Source: Chromatiaceae bacterium | GTDB lineage: Bacteria > Pseudomonadota > Gammaproteobacteria > Chromatiales > Chromatiaceae | DNA length: 64,000 bases | Assembly (NCBI GenBank): GCA_024235395.1 | Contig: JACKMK010000002.1 | Span: 124,001-188,000, forward strand | Direction: 5' to 3' | In this document: positions 1-8,633 of the stretch, one piece after another | Layout: each line of letters begins with the position of its first letter | Numbering within the stretch: position 1 is the stretch's first letter | Position numbers and translations under genes: made by a program | The notes under the pieces: generated by a model | The model's database searches: none | Seen by the model: the letters and a program-made list of their open reading frames with translations, nothing else | Told to the model about the DNA's origin: nothing

Positions 1-428
1 AGGCCGCCGCCGAGCTGCTGCGCGTCTGTCGCCCGGGTGGCAGCATCGGACTTGCCAGTTGGACGCCCGACGGTTTCGTCGGACGTCTGCTCAAGACGGT
101 CGGGCGATATGTGCCGCCACCCGCCGGCGTCCAGTCACCGGCGCTTTGGGGCACCGATGCCTTCCTGACCCGGCAGTACGCCGGAAAGGTGAGTGCGATC
201 GGCGTCAAGACCAAGCGGTTCGTATTCCGCTACCGCTCGGGCGAGCACTTCCTGCAGGTGTTTCGCGACTACTACGGCCCGGTACACAGGGCCTTTCAGG
301 TACTCGACGACGCGCAGCAGGCGGCGCTGGGCCGCGACATCCTGGCTTTGGTCGCCGAGCTCAACCGCGCTGGGGACGGCAGCATGATCGTGCTGTCGGA
401 CTATCTGGAAGCCGTCATCACGCGTTGA
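1..428 (+). CDS. Class I SAM-dependent methyltransferase, C-terminal part (cut by window start)
   Basis: The reading frame is open from base 3 to a TGA at 426-428, so the start lies outside the window. The visible 141 residues begin at the end of a Rossmann methyltransferase fold, with LRVCRPGGSIGLASW matching the post-motif strand of ubiE-like enzymes. They continue through the C-terminal lid and end in VITR. The SAM-binding part is not visible, so the substrate is unknown. The visible part aligns along its whole length with the C-terminus of the next gene (491-1318), including the shared endings FVFRYRS, ELNRAGDG and VITR, so the two are tandem paralogues. The spacing of 62 bp suggests co-transcription. 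Confidence 0.8.
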   Translation, partial: AAAELLRVCRPGGSIGLASWTPDGFVGRLLKTVGRYVPPPAGVQSPALWGTDAFLTRQYAGKVSAIGVKTKRFVFRYRSGEHFLQVFRDYYGPVHRAFQVLDDAQQAALGRDILALVAELNRAGDGSMIVLSDYLEAVITR

Positions 429-490
429 ACCCGGGGCCTGGTGGACCTGCAGGTCCACCAGGCCCGATCCCACGATACGGAGGACCTGCC

Positions 491-1318
491 ATGTCACTTG
501 CACCGCAACCGGACCGGGCCGCATTGCAGCGGCGCATCGCCGAACGTCAACAGGCCACCTGGGCGGATGGCGATTACGGACGCATCGGTATCACTTTGCA
601 GATCACCGGTGAACACCTTTTGGAAAGCATGGATCCCAGTGCGGGATCGACGTTGCTCGATATCGCGAGTGGCAACGGCAATGCCGCACTCGCGGCGGCG
701 CGCCGAAACTGCGATGTGACGGCCACCGATTTCGTGCCGGACCTGCTGGAGCAGTCGCAGGCCCGCGCGGTCGCCGAGCATGCGCACATCGAATATGCCC
801 AGGTCGACGCGCAAAACCTGCCTTACGACGACAACGCGTTCGACCACGTCAGTTCCACCTTCGGCGTGATGTTTGCCCCTCACCAGCCGAAAGCCGCGCG
901 CGAAATGCTGCGGGTGTGCCGCCCGGGGGGCAGGATAGGACTGGCGAGCTGGACGCCGGACGGGTTCGCCGGCCGCTACTTTCAACTGTTGTGCGACTAT
1001 GTACCGCTGCCACCGGGCCTGCGCATGCCCACCACCTGGGGGACGCGCGACTTCATCGCCCGGCAGTTCGGTGAACGCGTCAGCGATGTGAGCATCCGCG
1101 AGCGTGAGTTCGTGTTCCGCTACCGCTCGCCGGAACACTGGCTGCATATCTTCAGTACCTTCTGTGGCCTGACGCTCGGCGTGTTTCGTCAGCTTGATGC
1201 CGAGCAGGATGCCGCGCTGCGCGGCGATGTGTTGAGGTTGATCGACGAACTCAACCGCGCTGGGGATGGGACCATGGTCGTCGGGTCGACCTATCTGGAA
1301 TGCGTGATCACCAGGTAA
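491..1318 (+). CDS. Class I SAM-dependent methyltransferase (UbiE/type 11-like)
   Basis: This is a 275-residue protein. The start is ATG 491, in a frame that is also open upstream; it was chosen because the protein then begins just before the fold. The SAM-binding motif I is LLDIASGNGNAALAAA (about residues 56-71), followed by an acidic residue at the end of strand 2 (VTATDFVP) and the motif LRVCRPGGRIGLASW. It belongs to the methyltransferase type 11 superfamily; the substrate cannot be read from the sequence. It is a close paralogue of the truncated gene just upstream, and the two form a tandem pair. No pathway neighbours indicate a metabolite. Confidence 0.85.
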   Translation: MSLAPQPDRAALQRRIAERQQATWADGDYGRIGITLQITGEHLLESMDPSAGSTLLDIASGNGNAALAAARRNCDVTATDFVPDLLEQSQARAVAEHAHIEYAQVDAQNLPYDDNAFDHVSSTFGVMFAPHQPKAAREMLRVCRPGGRIGLASWTPDGFAGRYFQLLCDYVPLPPGLRMPTTWGTRDFIARQFGERVSDVSIREREFVFRYRSPEHWLHIFSTFCGLTLGVFRQLDAEQDAALRGDVLRLIDELNRAGDGTMVVGSTYLECVITR

Positions 1319-1406
1319 CGAGATCGGCCGCCGCGCCGGTCTGCGGTTCCTGGTACGGAGCCGCCCGGTGCGGCGGTGTAAAGAGCGCTTTCGAGGGGAG
1401 GATGCG

Positions 1407-1835
1407 ATGTTCGTGCTGGAACCGCGTGACACAGGTTGGCGTTACTGGCTGATCACGGTGATGCTGCTGAGTGCCGGCGTTGCAGGCTGGCCAACCGGAT
1501 TCGTCGCCGCGATCGGACTGACGATCGTGCATCTGCTGCATTACCTGTGGCGCGAGCGCAGTGTCGCGAGCTTCCCGGTCCAGGTGCGGATCGGCTACCT
1601 GCTGCTTCTGCTGGTGTCCCTGCCGGACCCGATGCAGTGGCTGTTCTGGGTACCGACGATCGGCACCTGGGCCCAGGTGTTGTTCGGGTATTGCGCGATG
1701 GCGCGCATCGTGTCGTTGATGCCGTGGAACAAAAGGGAACCGTACAGCGGGGGTCTGTTCTGGCGGACTTTCACGGCCAGACCGACCCGCGGCAACATAC
1801 TGCAGGGCCTGCCACCGGCACCGTCCGGCCATTGA
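1407..1835 (+). CDS. Small membrane protein of unknown function
   Basis: I do not recognise this 142-residue protein. The start at ATG 1407 is preferred over an in-frame upstream codon at 1368 because GAGGGGAGG lies just before it. The protein has about four hydrophobic stretches (residues about 10-30, 32-50, 62-80 and 83-100), so it is probably an inner-membrane protein. A charged, proline-rich C-terminal tail follows, with RPTRGNILQGLPP near the end. It lies 88 bp after the methyltransferase in the same direction and could share its transcript. Confidence 0.65.
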   Translation: MFVLEPRDTGWRYWLITVMLLSAGVAGWPTGFVAAIGLTIVHLLHYLWRERSVASFPVQVRIGYLLLLLVSLPDPMQWLFWVPTIGTWAQVLFGYCAMARIVSLMPWNKREPYSGGLFWRTFTARPTRGNILQGLPPAPSGH

Positions 1836-2024
1836 GTGGCCGCGCGGGCCCAAGGTGGGCGCCGCTCGCCGTCGTTCTCTCCGCGGCCACTGCCTGCCCC
1901 GTACGATGCCCATGCCAGGGTGCCGACAAAGCGGTCGGCGTTGCCGTTATCATGTGCGGTAACCGGGATGTTCACGACCCCCGGGTCGCCCATCCATATT
2001 GGCCCACAGCGAGGGACTTCGCCG

Positions 2025-2603
2025 ATGTCGACACCCATACCCGCACGCCTGCTCGCAGGCCTCTTCTGCGCCTTCCTGATCTCCGCGGCCGATGCCGAGA
2101 CCGCGCTCGGACAGGATGGCGACTGGCAGGTCAGGCTGGAGAAGGGAACCACGGGCATGACCGGGGACCTCTGCGTGATTTCGACCGTGAGCGACGTCGA
2201 GGGCGGGCGGCGCGAGCGACCGCGGATACGCATCATTCCGTCGACCCGCCAGATCGTCGTCGATCCGGACCGCTACCTGTCCGGTGTGATTACCGGGGTC
2301 GCCGTGTTGGAGCACCGATCGGACCGCAGGCAGCCGCAACGGGTCCTCGAGCACCGGGCACGCATCGACGAGGGGGAGATCTTCACGTCGATCGAAAAGG
2401 ACCCGCGTTTCGGTGCCGTGGAGGTCACCAAGTCACCGGATGAGTTCGCGCGCATCATGCGCTCGATGTCGACCGGCAAGGTGCTGCGCTATGAATGGCA
2501 GCTCGATCGCGGCAGCAGGAGCTACGAATACGGGCTTGCCGGTTTTGCCTCGATGCTGGGGGTCGTCGACACGAACCCGGCCTGCAATGCCGGCGGCAAC
2601 TGA
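2025..2603 (+). CDS. Secreted protein of unknown function
   Basis: This is a 192-residue protein from ATG 2025, with GAGGGA about 10 bases upstream. The N-terminus has a signal peptide (hydrophobic LLAGLFCAFLISAADA, cleavage likely after ADA at about residue 24), so a periplasmic location is likely. The mature part resembles invasion-associated-locus-type proteins only loosely: a short beta-rich domain with WQVRLEKG near its start and two cysteines, C48 and a C-terminal one. I see no catalytic motif. An upstream spacer of 189 bp separates it from the preceding gene, so it may have its own promoter. Confidence 0.65.
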   Translation: MSTPIPARLLAGLFCAFLISAADAETALGQDGDWQVRLEKGTTGMTGDLCVISTVSDVEGGRRERPRIRIIPSTRQIVVDPDRYLSGVITGVAVLEHRSDRRQPQRVLEHRARIDEGEIFTSIEKDPRFGAVEVTKSPDEFARIMRSMSTGKVLRYEWQLDRGSRSYEYGLAGFASMLGVVDTNPACNAGGN

Positions 2604-2777
2604 TCCGGGCCTACGATGCCATCCACAAGCCGGGGCCCGGTAGCGGCCGGGTCTTGGAATGGGTGAATACGTGCGCGGGCGAGACACCGGCGCCTGTGCG
2701 ACACCGCCGGCCCAGCTGCGCATGGAACCGGGTGCATCGGGGCGACGCCTGTCGCACCGTCTCGCGTCGGGCGCGCT

Positions 2778-3797
2778 TCAGCCCTTGGCGACGGGGCGCC
2801 CGAAGAACGGGTATTGCGGATCGTTGTACCCGGGGGTGGACGCGTGGCCGGGTGTGACCAGCCGGTCCACCAGCGCCTCGTCCCTGGCCGTCCAGGCGAC
2901 GTCGAGCGCACCGCGATAGCCCTCCCATTGCGCCAGGGTCCGCGGTCCCGCGATCACCGAGGTGACGATCGGATTGGCCAGCACCCAGGCGACCGCGAAC
3001 TGCACCAGTGGCAGGCCTTTCTTTTCGGCGTGCCTGGCGAGCCTCTCGGCGATCTTCAGCGACTCCGGACGCCACTCGGTCTCCATCATCCGCCGATCCT
3101 GGCGCGCGGCACGTGAACCCTCGACCGGCGCACTGCCGGGTTTGTACTTGCCGCTCAGCACGCCACGGGCGATCGGGCTGTAAGGCACCACGCCGAGGCC
3201 ATAGTGTGCGCACGCGGGCAGTATCTCGACCTCGGGCTGGCGATTGAGCAGGTTGTAATACGGCTGGCAGACCACAGGGCGCGCGATGTCCATCGCGTCG
3301 CACAGGCGCACGATCTCGGCGATGCGCCAGCCACGGAAATTCGAGACGCCGAAGTAGCGGATCTTGCCTGTGCGCACGAGATCGTCCATCACGCGCAATG
3401 GCTCGTCGAGGGCGTCGTGTTCGAAGTCGCGGTGCAGGTACAGGATATCGATGTAATCGGTACCGAGGCGGGCGAGGCTGGCATCCACCTCGCGCACCAT
3501 CCACTTGCGCGAGTACCGCGACTCGTTCGGCGCCGACGACATCGCGTTGCCGAGCTTGGTCGCCAGCACCCACCAGTCACGCTGTTCGCGAATCAGTGGG
3601 CCGACCACGGACTCGGAGGCGCCGCGGGTGTAGACGTCGGCGGTGTCGATGAAGTTGACACCCTGTTCGCGCGCGCTCGCGACGATGCGCGCAGCCTCCT
3701 GCGCATCCGTCTGGTCGCCGAACATCATCGCGCCCAGGCACAGGCGAGAGACCCTGAGGTTGCTGCGGCCGAGCCGCAGGTACTGCATTTCGGCCAT
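2778..3797 (-). CDS. Aldo/keto reductase
   Basis: This 339-residue cytoplasmic NADPH-dependent oxidoreductase belongs to the aldo/keto reductase (AKR) superfamily. The N-terminal strand GRSNLRVSRLCLG is typical. The catalytic tetrad is visible: Asp in FIDTADVY, the following Tyr, Lys in ATKLG and His in YLHRDFEH. The phosphate-binding segment near the C-terminus is VIAGPRTLAQWEG. The start at 3797 has GGAG upstream. The length is normal for the YghZ/Tas-like branch. It lies 9 bp downstream of the MFS exporter on the same strand, so the two form an operon. The substrate is unknown. Confidence 0.9.
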   Translation of the reverse strand: MAEMQYLRLGRSNLRVSRLCLGAMMFGDQTDAQEAARIVASAREQGVNFIDTADVYTRGASESVVGPLIREQRDWWVLATKLGNAMSSAPNESRYSRKWMVREVDASLARLGTDYIDILYLHRDFEHDALDEPLRVMDDLVRTGKIRYFGVSNFRGWRIAEIVRLCDAMDIARPVVCQPYYNLLNRQPEVEILPACAHYGLGVVPYSPIARGVLSGKYKPGSAPVEGSRAARQDRRMMETEWRPESLKIAERLARHAEKKGLPLVQFAVAWVLANPIVTSVIAGPRTLAQWEGYRGALDVAWTARDEALVDRLVTPGHASTPGYNDPQYPFFGRPVAKG

Positions 3798-3806
3798 GGT
3801 GTACTC

Positions 3807-5132
3807 CTACGGTTGCTTTGGCGTCTCGCGCTGACACACCGGGTCGTGCGCCGCACGCAGCGGGCTCTGCAGCGCAGCAGTGTACAGCGGTTCGGACGGC
3901 GCCGGCGCATGCATGTGATCGCGTTCGCGCAACGCCGGGAACAGTCGTCGCCACAGCAGCGCGACTCCGAGCGTGCCGATCCCCCCGATGACCACCGCCG
4001 GCACCGTGCCCCACCAGTGCGCGGTGACGCCGGACTCGAATTCGCCCAGCTGATTCGAGGCGCCGATGAACACCGAGTTGACCGAGCTCACCCGCCCACG
4101 CATCGCGTCCGGTGTCTCCAGCTGCACGATCGTCATGCGGATCACGACGTTGACCATATCGGCCGCACCGAGTACGAAAAGTGCCGCGAGCGACAGCCAC
4201 AGGTCCGCGGAGACGCCGAACACGAGGGTGGCGAGTCCGAATACGGTCACCGATGCGAACAACCGCTGTCCGACGTGCCGTTCGATCGGGTGGCGCGCAA
4301 ACCACAGCGCGGTCAGCAGCGCACCGACCGCGGGTGCCGAACGCAACAGTCCTAGGCCGTCCGCATCGGTGTGCAGGATCTCGCTGGCATAGACCGGCAG
4401 CAGGGCGGTCGCTCCGCCGAGCAGCACGACGAACATGTCGAGTGAGACCGCCCCGAGCAGCAGCGGGGTGCGGAAGATGAACCGAATCCCGGCGAGCAGG
4501 TGCTCGGCGCTGACCTTGCCGCGGCTGCGCACGGCGGTCGTGTCGGCGTGGGTGGCGACCAGTGGCATCACCAGCGCCGAGATGAGGAACAAGCCCGCGC
4601 AGAGCCCGTACACCAGCGGGGCGCCGGCCAGATAGAGCCAGCCGCCGAGTGCGGGCCCGACGATCGTCGCGGCCTGGACACCCGAGGTGGACCACGCGAT
4701 CGCGCGGCTCAACAGTCGGGTGGGTACGAGGTTGGGCACCAGGGCCTGGCCGGTCGGAAACTCGAACGCGCGTGCGCTGCCGAGCACCAGTGCGAACCCG
4801 AGCAGCCATTCGCGATCGAGCCACCCGAAGGCGCTGCCGAGCGTGAGCACCGCCATCGCCAGTGCCACGACCGCGCGTGCGACGCCGATGATCGCACGCC
4901 GGTCACAGCGGTCCGCGACCTGCCCGACGACCAGCAACAACGCGATCGAAGGCAGGAACTGCACCAGGCCGATCAGGCCCAGGTCGAAGGTGCTGCCGGT
5001 CAGCCCATACATCTGCCAGCCGACGGCGACGACCTGCATCTGGTAGGCGAGCGTCGACAGCAGCCGCGAACTCCAAAACACGAGATACGGGCGATGTTGG
5101 AGGATGGAATCCTGGGCGTGCGTATCGATCAT
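3807..5132 (-). CDS. MFS transporter, EntS-like exporter family
   Basis: This 441-residue protein has about twelve hydrophobic segments. It has the MFS loop 2-3 motif in the form GQVADRCDRRAIIG and opens with LVFWSSRLLSTLAYQMQVVAVGW, as in the enterobactin-exporter-like MFS_3 family. It is an inner-membrane secondary transporter, probably an exporter. The substrate cannot be predicted. It precedes the aldo/keto reductase by 9 bp, so a product of that enzyme could be exported, but this is inference. No clear ribosome-binding site precedes ATG 5132. Confidence 0.88.
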   Translation of the reverse strand: MIDTHAQDSILQHRPYLVFWSSRLLSTLAYQMQVVAVGWQMYGLTGSTFDLGLIGLVQFLPSIALLLVVGQVADRCDRRAIIGVARAVVALAMAVLTLGSAFGWLDREWLLGFALVLGSARAFEFPTGQALVPNLVPTRLLSRAIAWSTSGVQAATIVGPALGGWLYLAGAPLVYGLCAGLFLISALVMPLVATHADTTAVRSRGKVSAEHLLAGIRFIFRTPLLLGAVSLDMFVVLLGGATALLPVYASEILHTDADGLGLLRSAPAVGALLTALWFARHPIERHVGQRLFASVTVFGLATLVFGVSADLWLSLAALFVLGAADMVNVVIRMTIVQLETPDAMRGRVSSVNSVFIGASNQLGEFESGVTAHWWGTVPAVVIGGIGTLGVALLWRRLFPALRERDHMHAPAPSEPLYTAALQSPLRAAHDPVCQRETPKQP

Positions 5133-5446
5133 TGACGTACGAAAACGATAACAAAGTTGCGCTGTCCGAATCCGCCGGTGTTTGTGGGGCTGGGGAATCC
5201 TTCGCGCGTGGCGGGACGGGCGGGCGATCGGTCCTGCGAGACCATGCGGTGGACCGCGGCCGACGCGCCGATGGCGTCCGGCTGGACCCCGGTACTGATC
5301 CGATGTCGGGTGACCGGCGTATAAAGCGGTGTATGCACTCGACCTGCATACCGGAAAACGTGGTCATCCCTCAGACAGGTCGAAGGTCGCCCACAGGGCG
5401 TTGTCGCTCCGCAAGGGCCTGCGACCCGAGCAACAAGGAGGTCCAG
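5133..5446. other. 314-bp intergenic region between divergent genes
   Basis: This stretch separates the divergent MFS gene and the gene at 5447. I see no coding sequence in it. It contains a TATAAA at 5320-5325, an inverted repeat at 5331-5351 (listed separately) and the strong ribosome-binding site AAGGAGG at 5435-5441 for the downstream gene. It should hold the promoters for both directions. Confidence 0.6.
5331..5351. promoter_or_regulatory. Perfect inverted repeat, possible operator
   Basis: The arms GTATGCA (5331-5337) and TGCATAC (5345-5351) are perfect complements around a 7-base spacer. A TATAAA lies 5 bases upstream (5320-5325). If that is the -10 element, the repeat sits at the transcription start, the usual place for a repressor site. 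No regulator gene is adjacent. The arms could also form a short RNA hairpin in the leader of the gene at 5447. Confidence 0.35.
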
Positions 5447-6166
5447 ATGGACATATCGAATCTGCACGCAGCGGTGCACGGAAACCCAACCACTTCGCTT
5501 CAGGCCGTCGCAGCGCGTCGGACCGCGATCGCCTTGGCGATGGGCCTGAGCCTCGGTACGGCGCATACCGCGGCGTCCCTCGACGGTGGCGTGGCGAAGC
5601 AAGACCTCGTCGGCGTGTTCGTGCCGGACATCAGGCTGAACCTTCAGCCGTACCTGTACGCGACGAAGTTCGTTTGCGGACAACAACTGAATCCGGGCAT
5701 ACAGATCGGCCAGACGGTGCGCTATGCCGCACTGGAACCGGGTGTCTATTCGACGGCGCTGAACATGTTGACCCTGAAGCAGGGCATACCCGGGATCACC
5801 GTCAGCGCCTCGATGGACGGCTATGCGCCGGTGTCGGTAACGACGCAGTTGTCGGGAGCGACGGCCTTCGACACGCATACCGTGACCTGCGATGACATCC
5901 TGCAGGCATTCAATGTGCCACCCGGCGCGGACGCGTACGAGGGGTTCCTGTACGTCCAGCGTCAGCGGCCCGATCTGCGCATCGATGCGGTCTATACCTA
6001 CGCATCGCGCGAACGCTTCCAGGAGTTCCGCGGGGTCGATCTCAATGGCAACGTCGTCGTGAACCCTGAACTCGGGGTGTATTCGATCGGTGGTGCCGGC
6101 GGCCTGGGTGTCGGCGCATCGATCGCCCTGCAGCGCGTCGAGCCGGTGAACCTGAACAGCATCTGA
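5447..6166 (+). CDS. Unknown protein with probable secretion signal
   Basis: I do not recognise this 239-residue protein. The start ATG 5447 is well supported by AAGGAGG five bases upstream. A hydrophobic segment (TAIALAMGLSLGTAHTA, about residues 26-42) preceded by arginines looks like a signal peptide with a long n-region, so export is likely. The mature part is rich in beta-branched residues. It contains LVGVFVPDIRLNLQPYLYATKFVCG and TVTCDD, giving two cysteines that could pair, and ends in a glycine-rich segment (IGGAGGLGVGAS). No catalytic motif is apparent. It stands alone between convergent and divergent neighbours. Confidence 0.65.
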   Translation: MDISNLHAAVHGNPTTSLQAVAARRTAIALAMGLSLGTAHTAASLDGGVAKQDLVGVFVPDIRLNLQPYLYATKFVCGQQLNPGIQIGQTVRYAALEPGVYSTALNMLTLKQGIPGITVSASMDGYAPVSVTTQLSGATAFDTHTVTCDDILQAFNVPPGADAYEGFLYVQRQRPDLRIDAVYTYASRERFQEFRGVDLNGNVVVNPELGVYSIGGAGGLGVGASIALQRVEPVNLNSI

Positions 6167-6246
6167 GTGCATGGGCGCTGTGGCCTGTGCCACCCTCCGC
6201 GGTCGGACGACCGCCGGGGTGGTCACCGGTACCGTCTGGCGAGGAG

Positions 6247-6792
6247 CTACGACGGATCCGGCGCCGGGGTTTCCGCGTCCCCGGCGTTCGTGGCCGGTTC
6301 GGCCGGCGCCTCTGCAGCGGGACGACAGGGATCGTCGGGCGCGGGCGGCGTCTTGCGCATCGACAGGGTATCGATCTTCTCGGTGCTGCCTTCGGCAAGC
6401 CGGCATTTGCCGTTCAGTTCGTCCTGCCCGTCCGCCGCGAGCACACAGGTCCGCCATGCACCGAGCAGATTGATCCTGAAGCTCAGCGTGTCACCCGTGA
6501 TCTGCATCTGTTCGAACTCGACGGGTTCATTGCCCGGTGGGTCCAGCCTGAGGCGCATGGTCACCGTCCAGGGCGGCGTACGTGCCCCGTGCGCCTGGAC
6601 GCAGAAGGTCGCATCGATGTAACTGCCCAGGCTGGCGGGTTCGTACTCACCCTTCCACGAACCTGCCTCGAGCAGGTCGCCGGCCGCCGGTACGGCGCCG
6701 GGCAGGCAGAGCAGGCAGAGCACCAGGCACGCAGTGTGCCCGGCGGATCTTGGCGTCGGGTGCCTGTCGGATCGTCGGCGGCAATATGTCAT
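6247..6792 (-). CDS. Secreted protein of unknown function
   Basis: This 181-residue protein has an N-terminal signal peptide (LVLCLLCLPGAVPAAGD, cleavage near residue 38). The mature domain carries three to four cysteines (FCVQA, WRTCVLA, GKCRLA) that could form disulfides in the periplasm. The tail is rich in proline and alanine. The family is unknown. The gene starts 11 bp after the membrane gene at 6804-7940. It is therefore the last of a three-gene minus-strand unit whose other members are also uncharacterised envelope proteins. Confidence 0.65.
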   Translation of the reverse strand: MTYCRRRSDRHPTPRSAGHTACLVLCLLCLPGAVPAAGDLLEAGSWKGEYEPASLGSYIDATFCVQAHGARTPPWTVTMRLRLDPPGNEPVEFEQMQITGDTLSFRINLLGAWRTCVLAADGQDELNGKCRLAEGSTEKIDTLSMRKTPPAPDDPCRPAAEAPAEPATNAGDAETPAPDPS

Positions 6793-6803
6793 GACCGGAT
6801 GTC

Positions 6804-7940
6804 CTAGGGGATGTTTCCTTGGGCGCGCTCAAGGATCTGCAGCGATTCACGCATCGTGGGTCGGTCGCGCAGGCTTGCGTGCTCCGACGGGAACAGGACG
6901 ATCGAAAGGTCCAGGGTCGACGGGCATTCGCCCTGGTCCTGGCCGCCGAGTGCGAAGTCCTCGAGCACGACGGCGAAACGTTCGTTGCTGGGAAGGCGCG
7001 TGTTGTCGATCGTCGGGAAGTTGAAATAGTCCAGGGTGAAGGTCCGTTTGACGGTGCTCGGGTCGTCGTCGTTGCAGGCAGGCGCAGCTCCGGTACCGCA
7101 GACCAGCAGCGAGACGCGCACCGATTTCCGCTCCGGTCTGGGTTCCGAAAACACCGCGGTCACGAAACGCTTCTCGGCCTCCGGCTTGTCCAGTGCGATG
7201 CTGGCGGTGTCCACCATCAACTGTTGCAGCTCCGTGACCGGGATGAAGGCGCCGTCGGTCTCGTCGGGGCAGACCGGCAGTATCCTGCCGTCGTAAACGA
7301 CCGGTTCCGCGGTGGCCCCGCGAGGCGGCCGCTCCGCGCAGGGCTGCAGCGTCGTGAACAGGTCGTCGGGCCACTTGTATTCGATCCGGTCGTTGCAGAA
7401 TTCCTGGCCGTCGGCGGTCAGCGGCACCTGAATGCGTACCGAGCTGCCGCGCTGGGCGAGAAACGACAGCTGGGCGCTGGCGACTCGCTGGGCCAGGGAC
7501 CGGAGACGGCCAAGCAGTTCGAGGGCCGCCGGCCGGTCGGCGGGTTCCGACGCCATATGCCGGCGGAGGTCCTTCTCGAGCTCGGCGAACAGCGGCGACA
7601 GGAAGATCGAATCGCCGAAGTTGAGTGCCAGGAGTTCCAGTTTCAGCAGACGTTTCGAATGGTCCTCGATACTGTCGCGGCCGGCCTCCGCGGCCTGTGT
7701 GCCGATCAACGCCGCCACGGCCTGGCCGAAGACATCCTTGCGCAGGTCGCTCTCTGCCTGTTCACGCTGGATCTGGAGATTCGTCACCAGGCGGGCGTTC
7801 TCGGCCTTGCTGGAGGCACTGGTGATCACCCACTCGCCGACGAAGCCGGCCAGTGCGATCAGCAGGCCCGGGATCACTGCCCGCAGAAAGGCATTTTCCC
7901 AGCTGAATGACGGGCCTGGTGATGATCTGTAATCGGACAT
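6804..7940 (-). CDS. Single-pass membrane protein of unknown function
   Basis: This 378-residue protein has one transmembrane helix near the N-terminus (FLRAVIPGLLIALAGFVGEWVI, about residues 18-39). A predicted coiled coil follows (about 43-75) and then a large domain with scattered cysteines (EFCND, QPCAE, PVCPD, VCGTG, PACND, GECPS). The even spread of cysteines suggests disulfides and a periplasmic position for the C-terminal part. I do not recognise the family. The gene lies between two other envelope genes on the same strand and is likely co-transcribed with them. Confidence 0.65.
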   Translation of the reverse strand: MSDYRSSPGPSFSWENAFLRAVIPGLLIALAGFVGEWVITSASSKAENARLVTNLQIQREQAESDLRKDVFGQAVAALIGTQAAEAGRDSIEDHSKRLLKLELLALNFGDSIFLSPLFAELEKDLRRHMASEPADRPAALELLGRLRSLAQRVASAQLSFLAQRGSSVRIQVPLTADGQEFCNDRIEYKWPDDLFTTLQPCAERPPRGATAEPVVYDGRILPVCPDETDGAFIPVTELQQLMVDTASIALDKPEAEKRFVTAVFSEPRPERKSVRVSLLVCGTGAAPACNDDDPSTVKRTFTLDYFNFPTIDNTRLPSNERFAVVLEDFALGGQDQGECPSTLDLSIVLFPSEHASLRDRPTMRESLQILERAQGNIP

Positions 7941-7977
7941 GGGCCTGTGACCTTACCGCGATACGCTGACGGCAGGC

Positions 7978-8376
7978 TCAGCGAGGGATCAGCACGACCT
8001 TCCTGCCCACGGCGCGCGTCTCGCAGCTGAACTGCACCACAGGCTTGTTGATCGCGACCGTGCGCGACGCGCGTCCCTGCGAGGTATGCACGGTGACCTT
8101 GCAGTTGCCGCTCGGGACATTGCGGATGCTGTATGCACCGCTGCCTGTCAGCGGATGTGGGTTGGGACTCGGGTCGCCTCCACAGCTCAGCTCGAGCGAG
8201 CCGCCTGCCGGAGCGGCACCGGTCGCAGCGTCCCAGATACGGCCGCGAAGCTCGGCGGAACAGGCGGCGCCGGAAAGCAGGGATGTGCCGATCAAAAGCC
8301 ACAGGCCAATGCAGGCGGCAGGTGTGGTCGCCGGGGTCGCGTCAGGACTGTCACTCGGTCGACGCATCCGTGTCAT
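7978..8376 (-). CDS. Secreted carboxypeptidase-regulatory-like (Ig-fold) protein
   Basis: This is a 132-residue protein. ATG 8376 is chosen over the in-frame codon at 8406 because AGGGGA lies just upstream. A signal peptide (IGLWLLIGTSLLSGAACSA) precedes one small beta-sandwich. Its pattern, LRGRIWDAATGAAPAGGSLEL followed by GSGAYSIRNVPSGNCKVTV, is that of carboxypeptidase-regulatory-like or transthyretin-like domains, which commonly bind or display other envelope components. Cysteines in LSCGG, GNCKV and FSCET may form a disulfide. It is the first gene of the three-gene minus-strand unit. Confidence 0.65.
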   Translation of the reverse strand: MTRMRRPSDSPDATPATTPAACIGLWLLIGTSLLSGAACSAELRGRIWDAATGAAPAGGSLELSCGGDPSPNPHPLTGSGAYSIRNVPSGNCKVTVHTSQGRASRTVAINKPVVQFSCETRAVGRKVVLIPR

Positions 8377-8633
8377 GGTCCCCTGTCTCCGCGGGCTGCG
8401 ACGCAAGATATGAACGAGTATAGTGAAGATCGGCCTGATTCGACGGCCGTGCGCGATCGTCCGCTGCGCCGAAGTCTGTTCGGTGGCGGTGCTCGGACCG
8501 CGTTGCAGGGGGTGGCGATCCTCTGCGCGAGTGTCGGGCCTCGGGCACCGTGCCCGGCAGTGGCGGCGCCGTGGTGGCCTGGCATCTGATTCAATGCAGT
8601 GCGGTTCCCAATGGCAGTGCGAGCGAAGGATAC

